Source: Zygnema cylindricum
Lineage: Eukaryota; Streptophyta; Zygnematophyceae; Zygnematales; Zygnemataceae
Direction: 5' to 3'
DNA: 64,000 nucleotides
Assembly: GCA_037447655.1 (NCBI GenBank)
Contig: JBBHKE010002863.1
Span: 106,427-170,426 of the forward strand
Below are positions 11,890-22,064 of this stretch, one piece after another. The notes under the pieces were generated by a model that worked only from the letters and a program-made list of their open reading frames with translations, was not told where the DNA came from and searched no databases. The position numbers and the translations under genes were made by a program. Each line of letters begins with the position of its first letter. The stretch's first letter is position 1.

Positions 11890-13246
11890 TGTTGTTCTTT
11901 GGTCTAAAATAGACCGCAGAAGCCACCCAAACTATCATGCAAAAAGCTAAGCAAAAATAGGTTGACGAACAATCATTTGAAATGCATCCTCCATTTAACA
12001 TACAACAACATTTAGGGTTTCATGGAATAACCAACATAAATAAACCCTATGACATCATCTAAGGTTTGATGGAATAATCGACATAAACAAACCCTAGGAC
12101 AAATGCATAAACAATGTATATCAAACATATATAAAACAACATAAATAAATAATAAAGACAAATGCATTTCACATAAACAAAAGTATAATCAAAGTATAAT
12201 TAAATAATCATTTTATCATTCAAAGTGCATGACCTAATCGACAACCCTAAAAGTCTACATCTTCGGTCCCCACTTTACTAACCAGCATTGATTATTCATT
12301 CTAATGAAGCTCAAATCTATATATACACTTGTGAGCTGTTAACAAATCACTAAGTGTCAAAATAACCAACGTAAATTACGTAACTGTCATTAAGTCAAAC
12401 TAATCGTAAGCGTACACCTGAAAGTCAAGCAATCGTAAGCGTACACTTGTCTGCAAATACGACACATAAATTAAAGTGTCGATATCCTCATTAATCACGT
12501 AAAATATAACTATTTTAATCAACACTAAATCATTAATTCAAATAGGACAAAACATTGATGCTTCAAATATTTACACCGACGCATCCAAAAATCCGCGTCA
12601 TAAGTGACAACTTGCTTAGTCACTTGTCGATAAGTCCACGTAGTGAACCGACATCGCATATGTACGGTCCACCTAATAATACGTCATTAAAGATAATGAG
12701 ATCCCTTGAAAATATCGTTTGACGACATTCGCCCTCCACGTGTACCATGACCAACTTGCCGAAATCAATTCGTACGATCCAATTCTGTCCGTACCGAAAT
12801 CACGTACTTCGTCATAAATGCGCCTTGTCGCATTTAAGGTACACGTCATTTTCGATAAATGCATGTCGCAATAAGCGACAACTTAAAGTACACCTGTCAA
12901 ATACGACGCTCCGTACCGGCGGCGTCCCATGTAATAAATGTCACCTGTCGCATTATGTTTCGTACGTGCGACGTACAATTTTACGATTTTACATACTTCG
13001 AATATCATACATCGGATCGTTTCGCGATCCGCCGTCCATTTCACTTTTGTATTCCGTATTATTCGTACGCTTCTTCGCGTCACTCAATTTTGTAATTTAC
13101 GTCACTTTAAATTCATTCGTACAATTACCCCCCAATCCATAAATCCTTTCGAACCACCACAGTATATCACGTAGATGTATACGCACAAAACGTCGCGTGC
13201 GCACCAAATTTCATGTACGCACGAAACGAAATCTTCAAAAACAACA

Positions 13247-14111
13247 CTCCCCCGAAAATTTAGTTTTGTGCATCCATTATCCCACGTCATCAGCTGTCAC
13301 ACTGTCACCTCCTGATGTCTCCTCCATTTGAATCTGCCTTCGCTACACCACTGCTTCCGCTGCCTCCATAAATCTTTCCAAATATCATAATACACAATAT
13401 ATATTTTCATTTTCCGATTACAACAAAAATAATTCCTTCCAATATCTAAATCCGGATCTACATTCCCAAAATTCTATCACAAATCAACTAAAAATTAAAG
13501 CCAAATTATCACACTAATAATATATCCCCGCTCAAATAATTCCTACCTCATTATAAGAAATCTAGATTTCAATAATAATTTTTTTCTTTTCATAAGCTAT
13601 CAAATCCCAAAATTTCCCATAAAAATTCATATAACAAATAGTGTTTTCCCAAAAATTATAATAATGTCACATTTCCCAAAAATTTCCAACAACTCAAAAT
13701 CTACATTACAAATCCAATTTTCAACAATCATCGATCCTCAAAATTTGGATCTCTCCACCATATGTCAAAACTCCACCTTCACGATCTCTCTCCCCCAAAC
13801 GTCGAATCTCCACCTTCCACATCTCTCCATCAAACGAATATGTATTTTCCAAAAATAAAATATCATTTCTCATAATTAATCATTTTCATTGAGGGTAGAC
13901 ATTTCGGCACTCTCACTAAGTTAACCCTTGGGGCGATGCAAGATTAAACTCGGCACATACCAACACTATGATAAGGCCGATCTCATGGGTACACAGACAC
14001 CATTACTGCAATACAACCAGCAAGGACAATATTAACCCGCTACAATGCGTGTGACACAAACCTATCTCGACTTAACCTAACATATGATAGATGGGGTGTG
14101 GGCCCATAACC
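13247..14111 (-). other. Internal region of the non-coding LTR element
   Basis: 865 AT-rich bases between the LTRs. The only notable frame is a 64-residue plus-strand ORF at 13664 that recurs in copy A and looks like low-complexity Ser/Thr/Asn-rich translation of AT-rich DNA. I see no packaging signal that I can name. Confidence 0.6.
14098..14111 (-). other. Primer-binding site, half initiator tRNA-Met type
   Basis: GGTTATGGGCCCAC on the minus strand directly follows the 5' LTR. It is complementary to the anticodon stem-loop side of initiator tRNA-Met, not to its 3' CCA end. This is the type of site known from Drosophila copia and yeast Ty5, where a tRNA half primes. Confidence 0.75.
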
Positions 14112-15473
14112 TGTTGTTCTTTGGTCTAAAATAGACCGCAGAAGCCACCCAAACTATCATGCAAAAAGCTAAGCAAAAATAGGTTGACGAACAATCATTT
14201 GAAATGCATCCTCCATTTAACATACAACAACATTTAGGGTTTCATGGAATAATCAACATAAATAAACCCTATGACATCATCTAAGGTTTGATGGAATAAT
14301 CGACATAAACAAACCCTAGGACAAATGCATAAACAATGTATATCAAACATATATAAAACAACATAAATAAATAATAAAGACAAATGCATTTCACATAAAC
14401 AAAAGTATAATCAAAGTATAATTAAATAATCATTTTATCATTCAAAGTGCATGACCTAATCGACAACCCTAAAAGTCTACATCTTCGGTCCCCACTTTAC
14501 TAACCAGCATTGATTATTCATTCTAATGAAGCTCAAATCTATATATACACTTGTGAGCTGTTAACAAATCACTAAGTGTCAAAATAACCAACGTAAATTA
14601 CGTAACTGTCATTAAGTCAAACTAATCGTAAGCGTACACCTGAAAGTCAAGCAATCGTAAGCGTACACTTGTCTGCAAATACGACACATAAATTAAAGTG
14701 TCGATATCCTCATTAATCACGTAAAATATAACTATTTTAATCAACACTAAATCATTAATTCAAATAGGACAAAACATTGATGCTTCAAATATTTACACCG
14801 ACGCATCCAAAAATCCGCGTCATAAGTGACAACTTGCTTAGTCACTTGTCGATAAGTCCACGTAGTGAACCGACATCGCATATGTACGGTCCACCTAATA
14901 ATACGTCATTAAAGATAATGAGATCCCTTGAAAATATCGTTTGACGACATTCGCCCTCCACGTGTACCATGACCAACTTGCCGAAATCAATTCGTACGAT
15001 CCAATTCTGTCCGTACCGAAATCACGTACTTCGTCATAAATGCGCCTTGTCGCATTTAAGGTACACGTCATTTTCGATAAATGCATGTCGCAATAAGCGA
15101 CAACTTAAAGTACACCTGTCAAATACGACGCTCCGTACCGGCGGCGTCCCATGTAATAAATGTCACCTGTCGCATTATGTTTCGTACGTGCGACGTACAA
15201 TTTTACGATTTTACATACTTCGAATATCATACATCGGATCGTTTCGCGATCCGCCGTCCATTTCACTTTTGTATTCCGTATTATTCGTACGCTTCTTCGC
15301 GTCACTCAATTTTGTAATTTACGTCACTTTAAATTCATTCGTACAATTACCCCCCAATCCATAAATCCTTTCGAACCACCACAGTATATCACGTAGATGT
15401 ATACGCACAAAACGTCGCGTGCGCACCAAATTTCATGTACGCACGAAACGAAATCTTCAAAAACAACACTTCC

Positions 15474-16080
15474 AACTTAGTGTAACTCATCTTGTACATC
15501 CGATTAGCCGGGGGTACCGCTCCGGGAACAAGCTCTATCTTGTGGTCTACGTCGCGCTTCAGAGGTAAGCCTTTTGGGAGCTTCGGGGGAAAGACATCAA
15601 CATACTCCTCAAGAAGTTTTGTCACGCCTTCCAAAGCCTTTACAGAAGTCTTTCCAAAGTCGTCACCCTCTTTCGAGTCAAAGTCGGGGTCCTTCTTACT
15701 CCATTCTTCCTAAACCCCTTTCCTTCGCTTCCTCCATGGGCTAGACGATCGTCATACCAATTGTCTCCCCTTTCTTCAGTGCCCTTTTCAACTGTAAGGC
15801 CGAAAGCAGGCGTCCCTCTTCCGATCCCTTACTAGCCGCTCCCGCTTTTACCTCAAACTCTTTTTCACCTTTCCTAACTCTCATGTCGCCACTTCTCCAA
15901 TCGGTCGTCGGGTTCCATTTTTGCAACCAAGGTTTCCCCAAGATTACTTCATGGTCTCCAAGTGGTAATACATGAAGTGTGTCATGCCATTAGAACCTCC
16001 CAATTCCGACACGTAACCTTGAAGTACGATGAGTAATGGACAGAGAATTTCCGTCGGCCAATTACACCGAGTGACGATCC
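15474..16080 (-). pseudogene. Gypsy protease/RT junction (copy B)
   Basis: The minus strand gives GKPWLQKWNPTTDWRSGDM (end of the protease/connecting region), a charged linker, and the RT entry VTKLLEEYVDVFPPKLPKGL, DHKIELVPGAVPPANRMYKM. Two or more stops break the linker between about 15640 and 15740. RT continues across the inserted LTR element at 11889. Confidence 0.85.
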
Positions 16081-17176
16081 TTTAGCACCACGAGAGGAAG
16101 TTTGAACCTTTTCCCCGTCACCTCGTTGATGAAATTCCTCGATGAACCAGAGTCCACCATGAAGCTAGCTGCGCTCACTCCGATTCGACCCCGAAATACC
16201 AAAGGGTCTCCTCCTTCATCATCTAATCTCATGACGTTAAGTTTACCTTTTTTGGGACTTCTCCGTTTGGAGCACTCTCGAGCCATATGGTCCGGGGAAC
16301 CGCACTGGAAACATAAGTCGTTTTGCCATCTCCGTTGGAGCTCCTCGGGGGACAAGTCGTTGGTCTTAGCCTTGGTAGTCTTCTTCTTTTTTCGCAGCAC
16401 GTTGACCACCTCCTTATCCTCGTCAATTGCTCCGAGCTCCATGGGAGTTGGACCATCATCACGTCGACCTCCCCCACCGCTACTCGACCCATAATGATAG
16501 GGTCTGCGTAAGGTGAAGTCCACGGAATCAGTCCGTTCCGCAAACTGAATAATGGCCGATAGACTAGGAGTCGTACTTTCCCGAGCGAGCCATTGCTCCA
16601 CATCCCTCCGAATAGATGCTTTTAGCCCCTTCACGTAACGATCCACGGCTTCATCCTCCGTCATCGTGGGTATTTGCACCTTGCACTCCAAAAACCGCTG
16701 CGTATACTCTAACACCGAGGTTCGTTGCCTCAAAATCGCGATCTTATCCCTTGCAGCATTAACCGTATTGACGGGTTGCCAAGGGTCACGGAGTAGTTAA
16801 ATGAAAAGGGCCCAAACAGACGGTATCTCATCGTTTTCTACCATGGTTCTCCACCATGCCCCCGCTGCCCCTTTTAGAAGACCACCCGCATAATGAATCT
16901 TCTCACGGTCCGACAAGCTAGGAAATTCTCAAGGTAATTCACAACGGAGAATAGCCACGCATCAAGATTCTTGTGTCTGGCCGGGTCAAACTCATCGGGA
17001 AGTCTTAACTTCGGTCTCCTTAAGTCTCTCTCCATGCCTCAAGGAGGTCGTTCACCCAAACGATATTCCAGTGTTGCGACGGTGTTGCTCAATTGCGCAT
17101 TCTGTAATCTCACGTTTTCTAACTCCTGGAGAACCTGCAGTAACATATCTGTGGTGGACACACCGTGTTCAGTCAT
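16062..17176 (-). pseudogene. Gypsy gag and aspartic protease (copy B)
   Basis: Gag starts at the ATG at 17174-17176 (MTEHGVSTTDMLLQVLQELE), with an N-terminal coiled-coil-like stretch. A nonsense codon follows GERPP, and there is a frameshift near 16935 and a stop near 16800. The Retrotrans_gag-like core (RTSVLEYTQRFLECKVQIPT, DRYVKGLKASIRRDVEQWL) is open from 16733. The zinc knuckle CFQCGSPDHMAREC is intact (CX2CX4HX4C), and the protease motif FMVDSGSSRNFI keeps DSG. The open part is 223 residues, ending at 16062. Confidence 0.92.
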
Positions 17177-17196
17177 GCTGTCGGGTCACAAGGATA

Positions 17197-17209
17197 CGCT
17201 TTGATACCA
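17197..17209 (-). other. Gypsy primer-binding site
   Basis: TGGTATCAAAGCG on the minus strand, one base from the LTR end, is complementary to the 3' end of initiator tRNA-Met with one or two mismatches. This is the usual plant type, in contrast to the half-tRNA sites of the Copia elements here. Confidence 0.8.
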
Positions 17210-17210
17210 G

Positions 17211-17711
17211 TGTAAAAGGGATGGAATATCACAATGCACAGTGGAAAATACCAAGGACCTCCTCGTAGCAACAACAATATCACACCACAAGGACAGGTAA
17301 AGGTTGTGCTTTATTATTTGGGAGAAGATTACAACATTCAGCGCTCACTGCGAAGGTCTACTGAAAGAGTGTCCTGCTGAGTAGGCCTACTTCGCTATTT
17401 AAACTAACTAGCTGGTAGTCAACCTAGTACTATACAACTGTACATGTGGACCTTCACGGTCAACCGAGACAGATCTCAAGATATCCTTCTAGAACAATAC
17501 CGTTCTATCTACATTCCGCGGCGTTGCTATACTGGTAAGCTGCGTTGCTCTGCTGCGCTGCTATGTTGCTACGCTACTAAGTAGCTATGTCGCTAAGTTG
17601 CTACGCTGCTATGTTGCGCTGGTCTAGAATCGCAGCAGCGCTGCTTTGACACCGCAACTATAGCATCCTAGTTGCTAGCTACTAAGTACCCAACTTTGTA
17701 ACCCTGTTACA
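17211..17711 (-). mobile_element. 5' LTR of chromodomain Gypsy element
   Basis: 501 bp, starting TGTAA and ending TTACA on either strand, next to the primer site. It holds a degenerate minisatellite of GCTACGC/GTTGCTAC units at about 17520-17620. No matching 3' LTR was found below 9.1 kb, where the element is cut at about 7385 by a Copia-1 LTR piece. Confidence 0.88.
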
Positions 17712-18375
17712 CCATCGCCCCTTGGCTTGGATACCATATTGGAAATCGACGATACACAACTTCTCACATGGGCGCCACAGTGTAAACTTTGGAAAATGGC
17801 CAAGCCGGGGATCAAACCCGGGACCTGTGCAAACCATACAATAGCTTTACCAATTGAGCTACCCGGCCGATGTGTACGTAAACGCCTAATACCGAATTTA
17901 TACGGCGATTAGCGGCGCACTGGCGAACCAGCTTACAACGCGATACACAATGCAATACACATGTGTAGAGTCCAAAGTGGACAGTTCTCCAACAGATTTT
18001 GTGTGAGAGGAAGAAGTTTTTGACTAATTGGCTATTTCTACTTTTATAATTTTTTGTGGGATGTTTGTTTTTTTTTAGTTTTTATGATTTTTGTATGTTG
18101 GAAAATTGGGATGGGTTTGTTGCTCCTCCCTCGCCGCCCAAAAAGAAAGGTGAGATGGACGACCATTTATGGGGCTAGGAAATAAATAATCTCAATATCA
18201 ATAATTTCACATATATTTATGGAAAAGGAGTGTGATGTAAATGTGTGTTAATCTATCATTTTCACACAATAAAACATTTTAATAATGTTGTTAGGTCTTT
18301 GTTACGTTACTTTTTCATTTATGGAGCATTGTCGCACAAAGTACCGATTTCATACGACCTTTGTATTAAAATTTT
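17712..18375. other. Fragment of another LTR element and AT-rich sequence
   Basis: Near 17735 the minus strand has TGGTATCCAAGCC, resembling a tRNA-Met primer site, so the Gypsy element may have landed beside the primer site of an older element. A tRNA-like block follows (17797-17868). The rest is AT-rich with T runs and no coding frame that I can support. Confidence 0.4.
17797..17868 (-). tRNA. tRNA-like sequence, probably a relic
   Basis: 72 nt on the minus strand. The acceptor stem GGCCGGG/CTTGGCC pairs with two G-U, and the T arm CCGGG-TTTGATC-CCCGG is perfect. The D arm GCTC/AAGC has one mismatch. The anticodon stem ATTGT/GCACA has only about three pairs; the loop would place GGT (Thr) as anticodon. 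The poor anticodon stem and the setting in repeats argue for a pseudo-tRNA. Confidence 0.4.
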
Positions 18376-18838
18376 GTCAACATAAACCTCTTCCCTCCGA
18401 CCGAAGGTACTATTGCCGGTCCCTAGATATCTGTGTGGACCAGATGTAGTACTTTCTCACCTCTATATCTAGCAGTTTTGGGATGGGGAGTCTGTGAGCC
18501 TAACCTTGGGCGCAGCCACTATAATCATCCATCATTTCATTATCCCCAAACTGATTGCCTTTTACTACACCAAGCATCTTCATTTCCGTCAGCGTATCAA
18601 AATGCACATGACCCAACCGCTTATGCCAAATCATCAAACTTGGGACACTTACATAGTAAGCACAATTCTTTTCATTCCTCAGGATAAGTTTGAACATTCG
18701 TAAGCTACCCTTATCTCTTGTGAAGTAGACTTCATCCCCAAACTTTGCTGTAAAGACTCCATTTCTAGTGAAGGTATCATATTCCTTGTCATCTAATACA
18801 GAGGTAGAGACAAGATTTTTACTTAGCTGAGGAATATT
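18376..18838 (-). pseudogene. Copia-3 pre-integrase fragment
   Basis: Continuation of Copia-3 protease/integrase on the minus strand: PQLSKNLVSTSVLDDKEY, GSLRMFKLILRNE, HKRLGHVHFDTL, DDYSGCAQG. It joins perfectly in frame with 23246-23250 (DVLNI) once Copia-1 and one ATATT are removed. The distal end is truncated at about 18376. Confidence 0.88.
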
Positions 18839-19035
18839 TGTTGATATTTGTGTATTTTCTAGGTCTGTAAATATGATAGAAAAAGGCAGAGGCAATCTGC
18901 CTCTAACTCCCCTTTCCAAGCCCCCACACTTGTTGTAGTCACTGAAGGCTGGATAGGGAGCTAGAGCCATGGTTGCCCAAGCTCTCTAGAGTAGACAAGG
19001 GGTAAGTTAGGTACTCTTACCAAAAGTTAGTTGAC

Positions 19036-19118
19036 GGTCCCAGGAATTGATCCTGCTACCTAACGTCTGACAATCGGTAATAGCCGGTAGCTTTAACCGT
19101 TTAGTCTAGCGCTAGTAC
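19036..19118 (-). repeat. tRNA-like segment in Copia-1 5' LTR
   Basis: The minus strand has TAGACTAAACGGTTAAAGC (A-box-like) and CAGGATCAATTCCTGGGACC (B-box-like). It starts about 200 bp into the LTR and is antisense to the element. The same block is in the 3' LTR at 22261-22343. Confidence 0.55.
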
Positions 19119-19998
19119 TAAGACATATTAGGTTTGATAATTATTTCTTTAGTTTCACGTAGACTTTATCATTTAACTAGAAATGTATACATAGTGCATA
19201 GATACAGTTATATAAAGTACGAAGTACCATACGGTTACGAAATAAGTACCGCGCATTTTGTTAGACATCAAAAAGAATACCGCGCAAGTATTTATGACGG
19301 CTACGATTGAAATCCGGATTTGATCGGACGCCCGCGAAGGATGCCGAGATCGCGGCATAGGATTTTGGCGGTTTGCGATCACCGCCACATCAAATGACAC
19401 GTGGCAAAACCACATTGGATCGCGACAACTCCGGAGATTACGGAAATGACTTCCGATATGACATGTGTCGACATTTTGGCCATGTCGTACGATGGCCGTA
19501 CATAAAGTACACCTGCACCTGTACTTTTATGTACGACACAGTATTTTAATTGGTGCCGTACTTCAGTAGATAGAGTTTTAGAGGGGGGGATAGGACTTAG
19601 AAAATTTTGGGTAAGTAGCTGCCTCTCCCAAAGAGCACTCTCTATAAAATGGCAAACTTTGGCCAGCCATAACAATCAATTTACTTGACCATTTTCAGTG
19701 ATTCTTTTTGCTACGGACTCAAGGGAGTTTAGGCTACACAAGGGTGTAGTTGGTCAGAGTTTTTGTGTGCCAGGGTGGCTGTATTAGTAAGGGAAATTCA
19801 AAGTGGGTGAATGTGTCCAAATCTCATATTCTAACTTTGCATTCTGTGGTGGAACTGAGCACACACAAAGTGTTATTTCACAGGGGTGAATCTATATTGG
19901 GGTTTTGACTGTCAAGTGGTCAGTTATTCGGGTTTATATCAACTTGGAGTCGGCACTATCTAGATTAGCTTCTTTTTGATCTGCATACTCTGAGGCCA

Positions 19999-20715
19999 AT
20001 GGAGGTCTCAAAGTTTCAGGTTATGGGCCCACCATCTAGGGTGCCTATGTTCGATGGAACAGACTTCACTTATTGGGAATTTACAATGGCGGGATTGCTT
20101 TTTGAGAAGCACTTATCGGGACAAGTGAGATGTCCACCACCTGGCTTTGGAGGAGCTTACTATGGAGATTCATCTGAGGCTACCCAGAATATCAACCGGA
20201 GTTCAGATGCAACGGAAGGTGAAGGGAAGAATCTTTCCGTGGATGGGGAAATAGAGGAGAAGGAAAAAGAGACACCTGTGGTGAGGGGAGCTACGCTCTC
20301 GGCTATGGTACCACATGTAGGTATTAAAACTGAAGAAAATGATAGAAAAATATGGGAATACAAAAACACTATAGCAAAACATCTCATAATTAGATATGTG
20401 TCTAAGTCGATAGCTATCACACTTTTAAGTCTAACCAAGTCTTCAAAGATATGGGAAGCACTAATTCAGATTTATAAGAGTGAGACTATTCAGAGGCAAC
20501 AATTAGTAAAACAAGAAATAGATGCCTACGTTTATAAAGGCGGTAGCATGATAGAGTTTTGCAATGATATTGCTGCGTTATATGTTGAGCTAGCTAGTGC
20601 AGGATATGTAAAATCTGAGGAGAGTAAGATTAATACACTACTCATGAAACTCCTAAGTGAGTACGAAAACATTATTTGTTGTATGCAGGCAATGGATGGC
20701 TCCTCATGGACTTAG
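19999..20715 (+). CDS. Copia-1 gag, N-terminal part
   Basis: 238 residues. The ATG lies 20 nt inside the LTR, and the frame runs through the primer site (FQVMGPPSRVPMFDGTDF). Later motifs match Copia gag: KIWEYKNTIAKHLI, SKIWEALIQIYKS, QQLVKQEIDAYVYKGGSM, NTLLMKLLSEYENIICCM. It ends at an amber codon after SSWT; family members continue (WNWDDTV...), so this is probably a nonsense change. A one-base shift in the T run at about 20790 separates it from the next ORF. Confidence 0.8.
   Translation: MEVSKFQVMGPPSRVPMFDGTDFTYWEFTMAGLLFEKHLSGQVRCPPPGFGGAYYGDSSEATQNINRSSDATEGEGKNLSVDGEIEEKEKETPVVRGATLSAMVPHVGIKTEENDRKIWEYKNTIAKHLIIRYVSKSIAITLLSLTKSSKIWEALIQIYKSETIQRQQLVKQEIDAYVYKGGSMIEFCNDIAALYVELASAGYVKSEESKINTLLMKLLSEYENIICCMQAMDGSSWT
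20019..20032 (+). other. Copia-1 primer-binding site inside gag
   Basis: GGTTATGGGCCCAC directly after the LTR end. It is read by gag as V-M-G-P and is complementary to the anticodon-side half of initiator tRNA-Met. Confidence 0.75.
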
Positions 20716-20785
20716 AGCTTTACCATGGGGATAATTCTTGTAAGGGAAAGCACATTGGAGCTTATTAGAGGAAGGGACAGGGTCA

Positions 20786-22051
20786 ATGCTTTTTTCAGCT
20801 GGTGGAGATTGGCGGAAGCGTGATGAGAGGAACGGCGGTGACGAGCGGAAGCGTGATGAGAGGAACGGTGGTGACGAGCGGAAACGTGATGAGAGGAACG
20901 GTGGTGACGAGCGGAAGCGTGATGAGAGGAAGAAAGACAAAGGTAAACCTTATCGGAACTTTGGTGGAAAAAGAGGGAGAGGAAAAGACACGGGAGCTTT
21001 GAAAAAAGGGGTTTGCTTCTTTTGTAGGGAACCAGGTCATTATATGGAGGAATGCCCTTGTTTGGAAAAACTTAGAAGTTGGAATGTGGATGAGGAGGAC
21101 GAAGAGGAAGAGGAGAAAGAGGATGAAGAAAAATTGGAGCTTCTTCACATCGGTAGAATGGGGAAGAGAGAAAAGTACACAGAAATTGCTCGAAGGCAAC
21201 AGTGTGCTTTTGGAGGTATAAGGGAAGTAAAGAGAGAAGAGGTACTTGAGGATGTCGAGGAGTGTAGAGTGTATGATTTAGAAATGAGAAAGTCAGATCT
21301 AGGATCCATAAGGGAAAACGGGAAAGATAAAATTAATGAGGATAATTTTATAGACAATAGGGAAACAGAAAACTGGTCGGAAAGGGAGACTTCAACAGAT
21401 TCCAAGGAAAGGGGAGAAGTGAAACTCGAAGAGGTTTTAAAGGACAGGGGAGAAGAGAAATATTTGATTAAAGGTTTAGGGGAGAAGAAATATTTATTGG
21501 GAATTAAAATAGAAAGTGATAGTGGAAAGAATTCCATGGGAGAGAGTGAGGGAAGTTCAGAAAATGGGGTAGTTATCATGGATAAAAATATGAATACGGA
21601 AGATGTAGATCTTATGAGGAACTTAGTGGGGACTAGTGGTTTTTGGGAATATTTGGAGGTGGATGGATTTGACATCACTACTTGGTGTGATGTCGCTTGT
21701 GAAGATGTGCCTGTAAAAGGGTTATCATCCGGGTATATGTTGCAGATTGGAGATGGGGCTGGCTGTTTAGATTGCAAGAGAGAAATCGGGTTGTGTGTGG
21801 ATGAAAAAGTGATGAGGTGGATAAAATATTTGCTCGGGGTTATGAAAATTGGGATGCTTAATAAAATATGTGATCAACAAGATCGAATGTTTATTTCAGC
21901 TCATCTAATGGAACTTTTAAAATGTGAGGGTATTGTCATAAAAGTTTATAAAAAAAAAAAAAAAAAAAAAAAAAGGAAAAGGAAAAAAAAAATCGGGAGG
22001 GAGTATTTTGGTTTTTTTTTGTGTGTGGGAGTTGAAAGGAAAATAGACTAG
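20786..22051 (+). CDS. Copia-1 gag C-terminus fused to pol remnants
   Basis: 421 residues in one open frame. Residues 10-52 are four 11-residue repeats (RKRDERNGGDE). A zinc knuckle with C77, C80, H85, C90 follows (CFFCREPGHYMEEC), then an acidic run. After QCAFGG, where protease should begin, the sequence departs to a charged region. Remnants of pol follow: KKYLLGIKIESDSGK near residue 233 (end of RT) and NLVGTSGFWEYLEVDGFDIT, YMLQIGDGAG (RNase H, about residues 270-325). A Lys-rich tail from a poly-A run ends it. No DSG, DDE or YVDD motif exists. Staying open over 421 codons hints at a retained product or a recent deletion. Confidence 0.7.
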   Translation: MLFSAGGDWRKRDERNGGDERKRDERNGGDERKRDERNGGDERKRDERKKDKGKPYRNFGGKRGRGKDTGALKKGVCFFCREPGHYMEECPCLEKLRSWNVDEEDEEEEEKEDEEKLELLHIGRMGKREKYTEIARRQQCAFGGIREVKREEVLEDVEECRVYDLEMRKSDLGSIRENGKDKINEDNFIDNRETENWSERETSTDSKERGEVKLEEVLKDRGEEKYLIKGLGEKKYLLGIKIESDSGKNSMGESEGSSENGVVIMDKNMNTEDVDLMRNLVGTSGFWEYLEVDGFDITTWCDVACEDVPVKGLSSGYMLQIGDGAGCLDCKREIGLCVDEKVMRWIKYLLGVMKIGMLNKICDQQDRMFISAHLMELLKCEGIVIKVYKKKKKKKKRKRKKKIGREYFGFFLCVGVERKID

Positions 22052-22064
22052 AAAATAAGGGGAG

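Larger units (their letters stand above)
11890..15468 (-). mobile_element. Complete non-coding LTR element (copy B), nested in Gypsy RT
   Basis: LTRs of 1357 bp (11890-13246 and 14112-15468) begin TGTTGTTC and end CAACA; the only difference I noticed is C at 12027 versus T at 14249. The internal region is only 865 bp. Five-base target duplications CTTCC flank it at 11885-11889 and 15469-15473. A purine tract (CGGGGGAG on the minus strand) abuts the LTR at 13247, and the primer site lies beside the other LTR. There is no gag or pol, so it must rely on proteins from another element. Near-identical LTRs mean a recent insertion. Confidence 0.93.

Noticed and set aside
17797-17868. Functional tRNA-Thr gene
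   Set aside because: The T arm and acceptor pair, but the anticodon stem has only about three pairs and the D stem has a mismatch; better read as a relic.
20795-21777. Minus-strand ORFs of 134 and 210 codons
   Set aside because: They are antisense to the Copia-1 ORF; the Ser/Phe-rich composition mirrors the Glu/Lys-rich sense strand.
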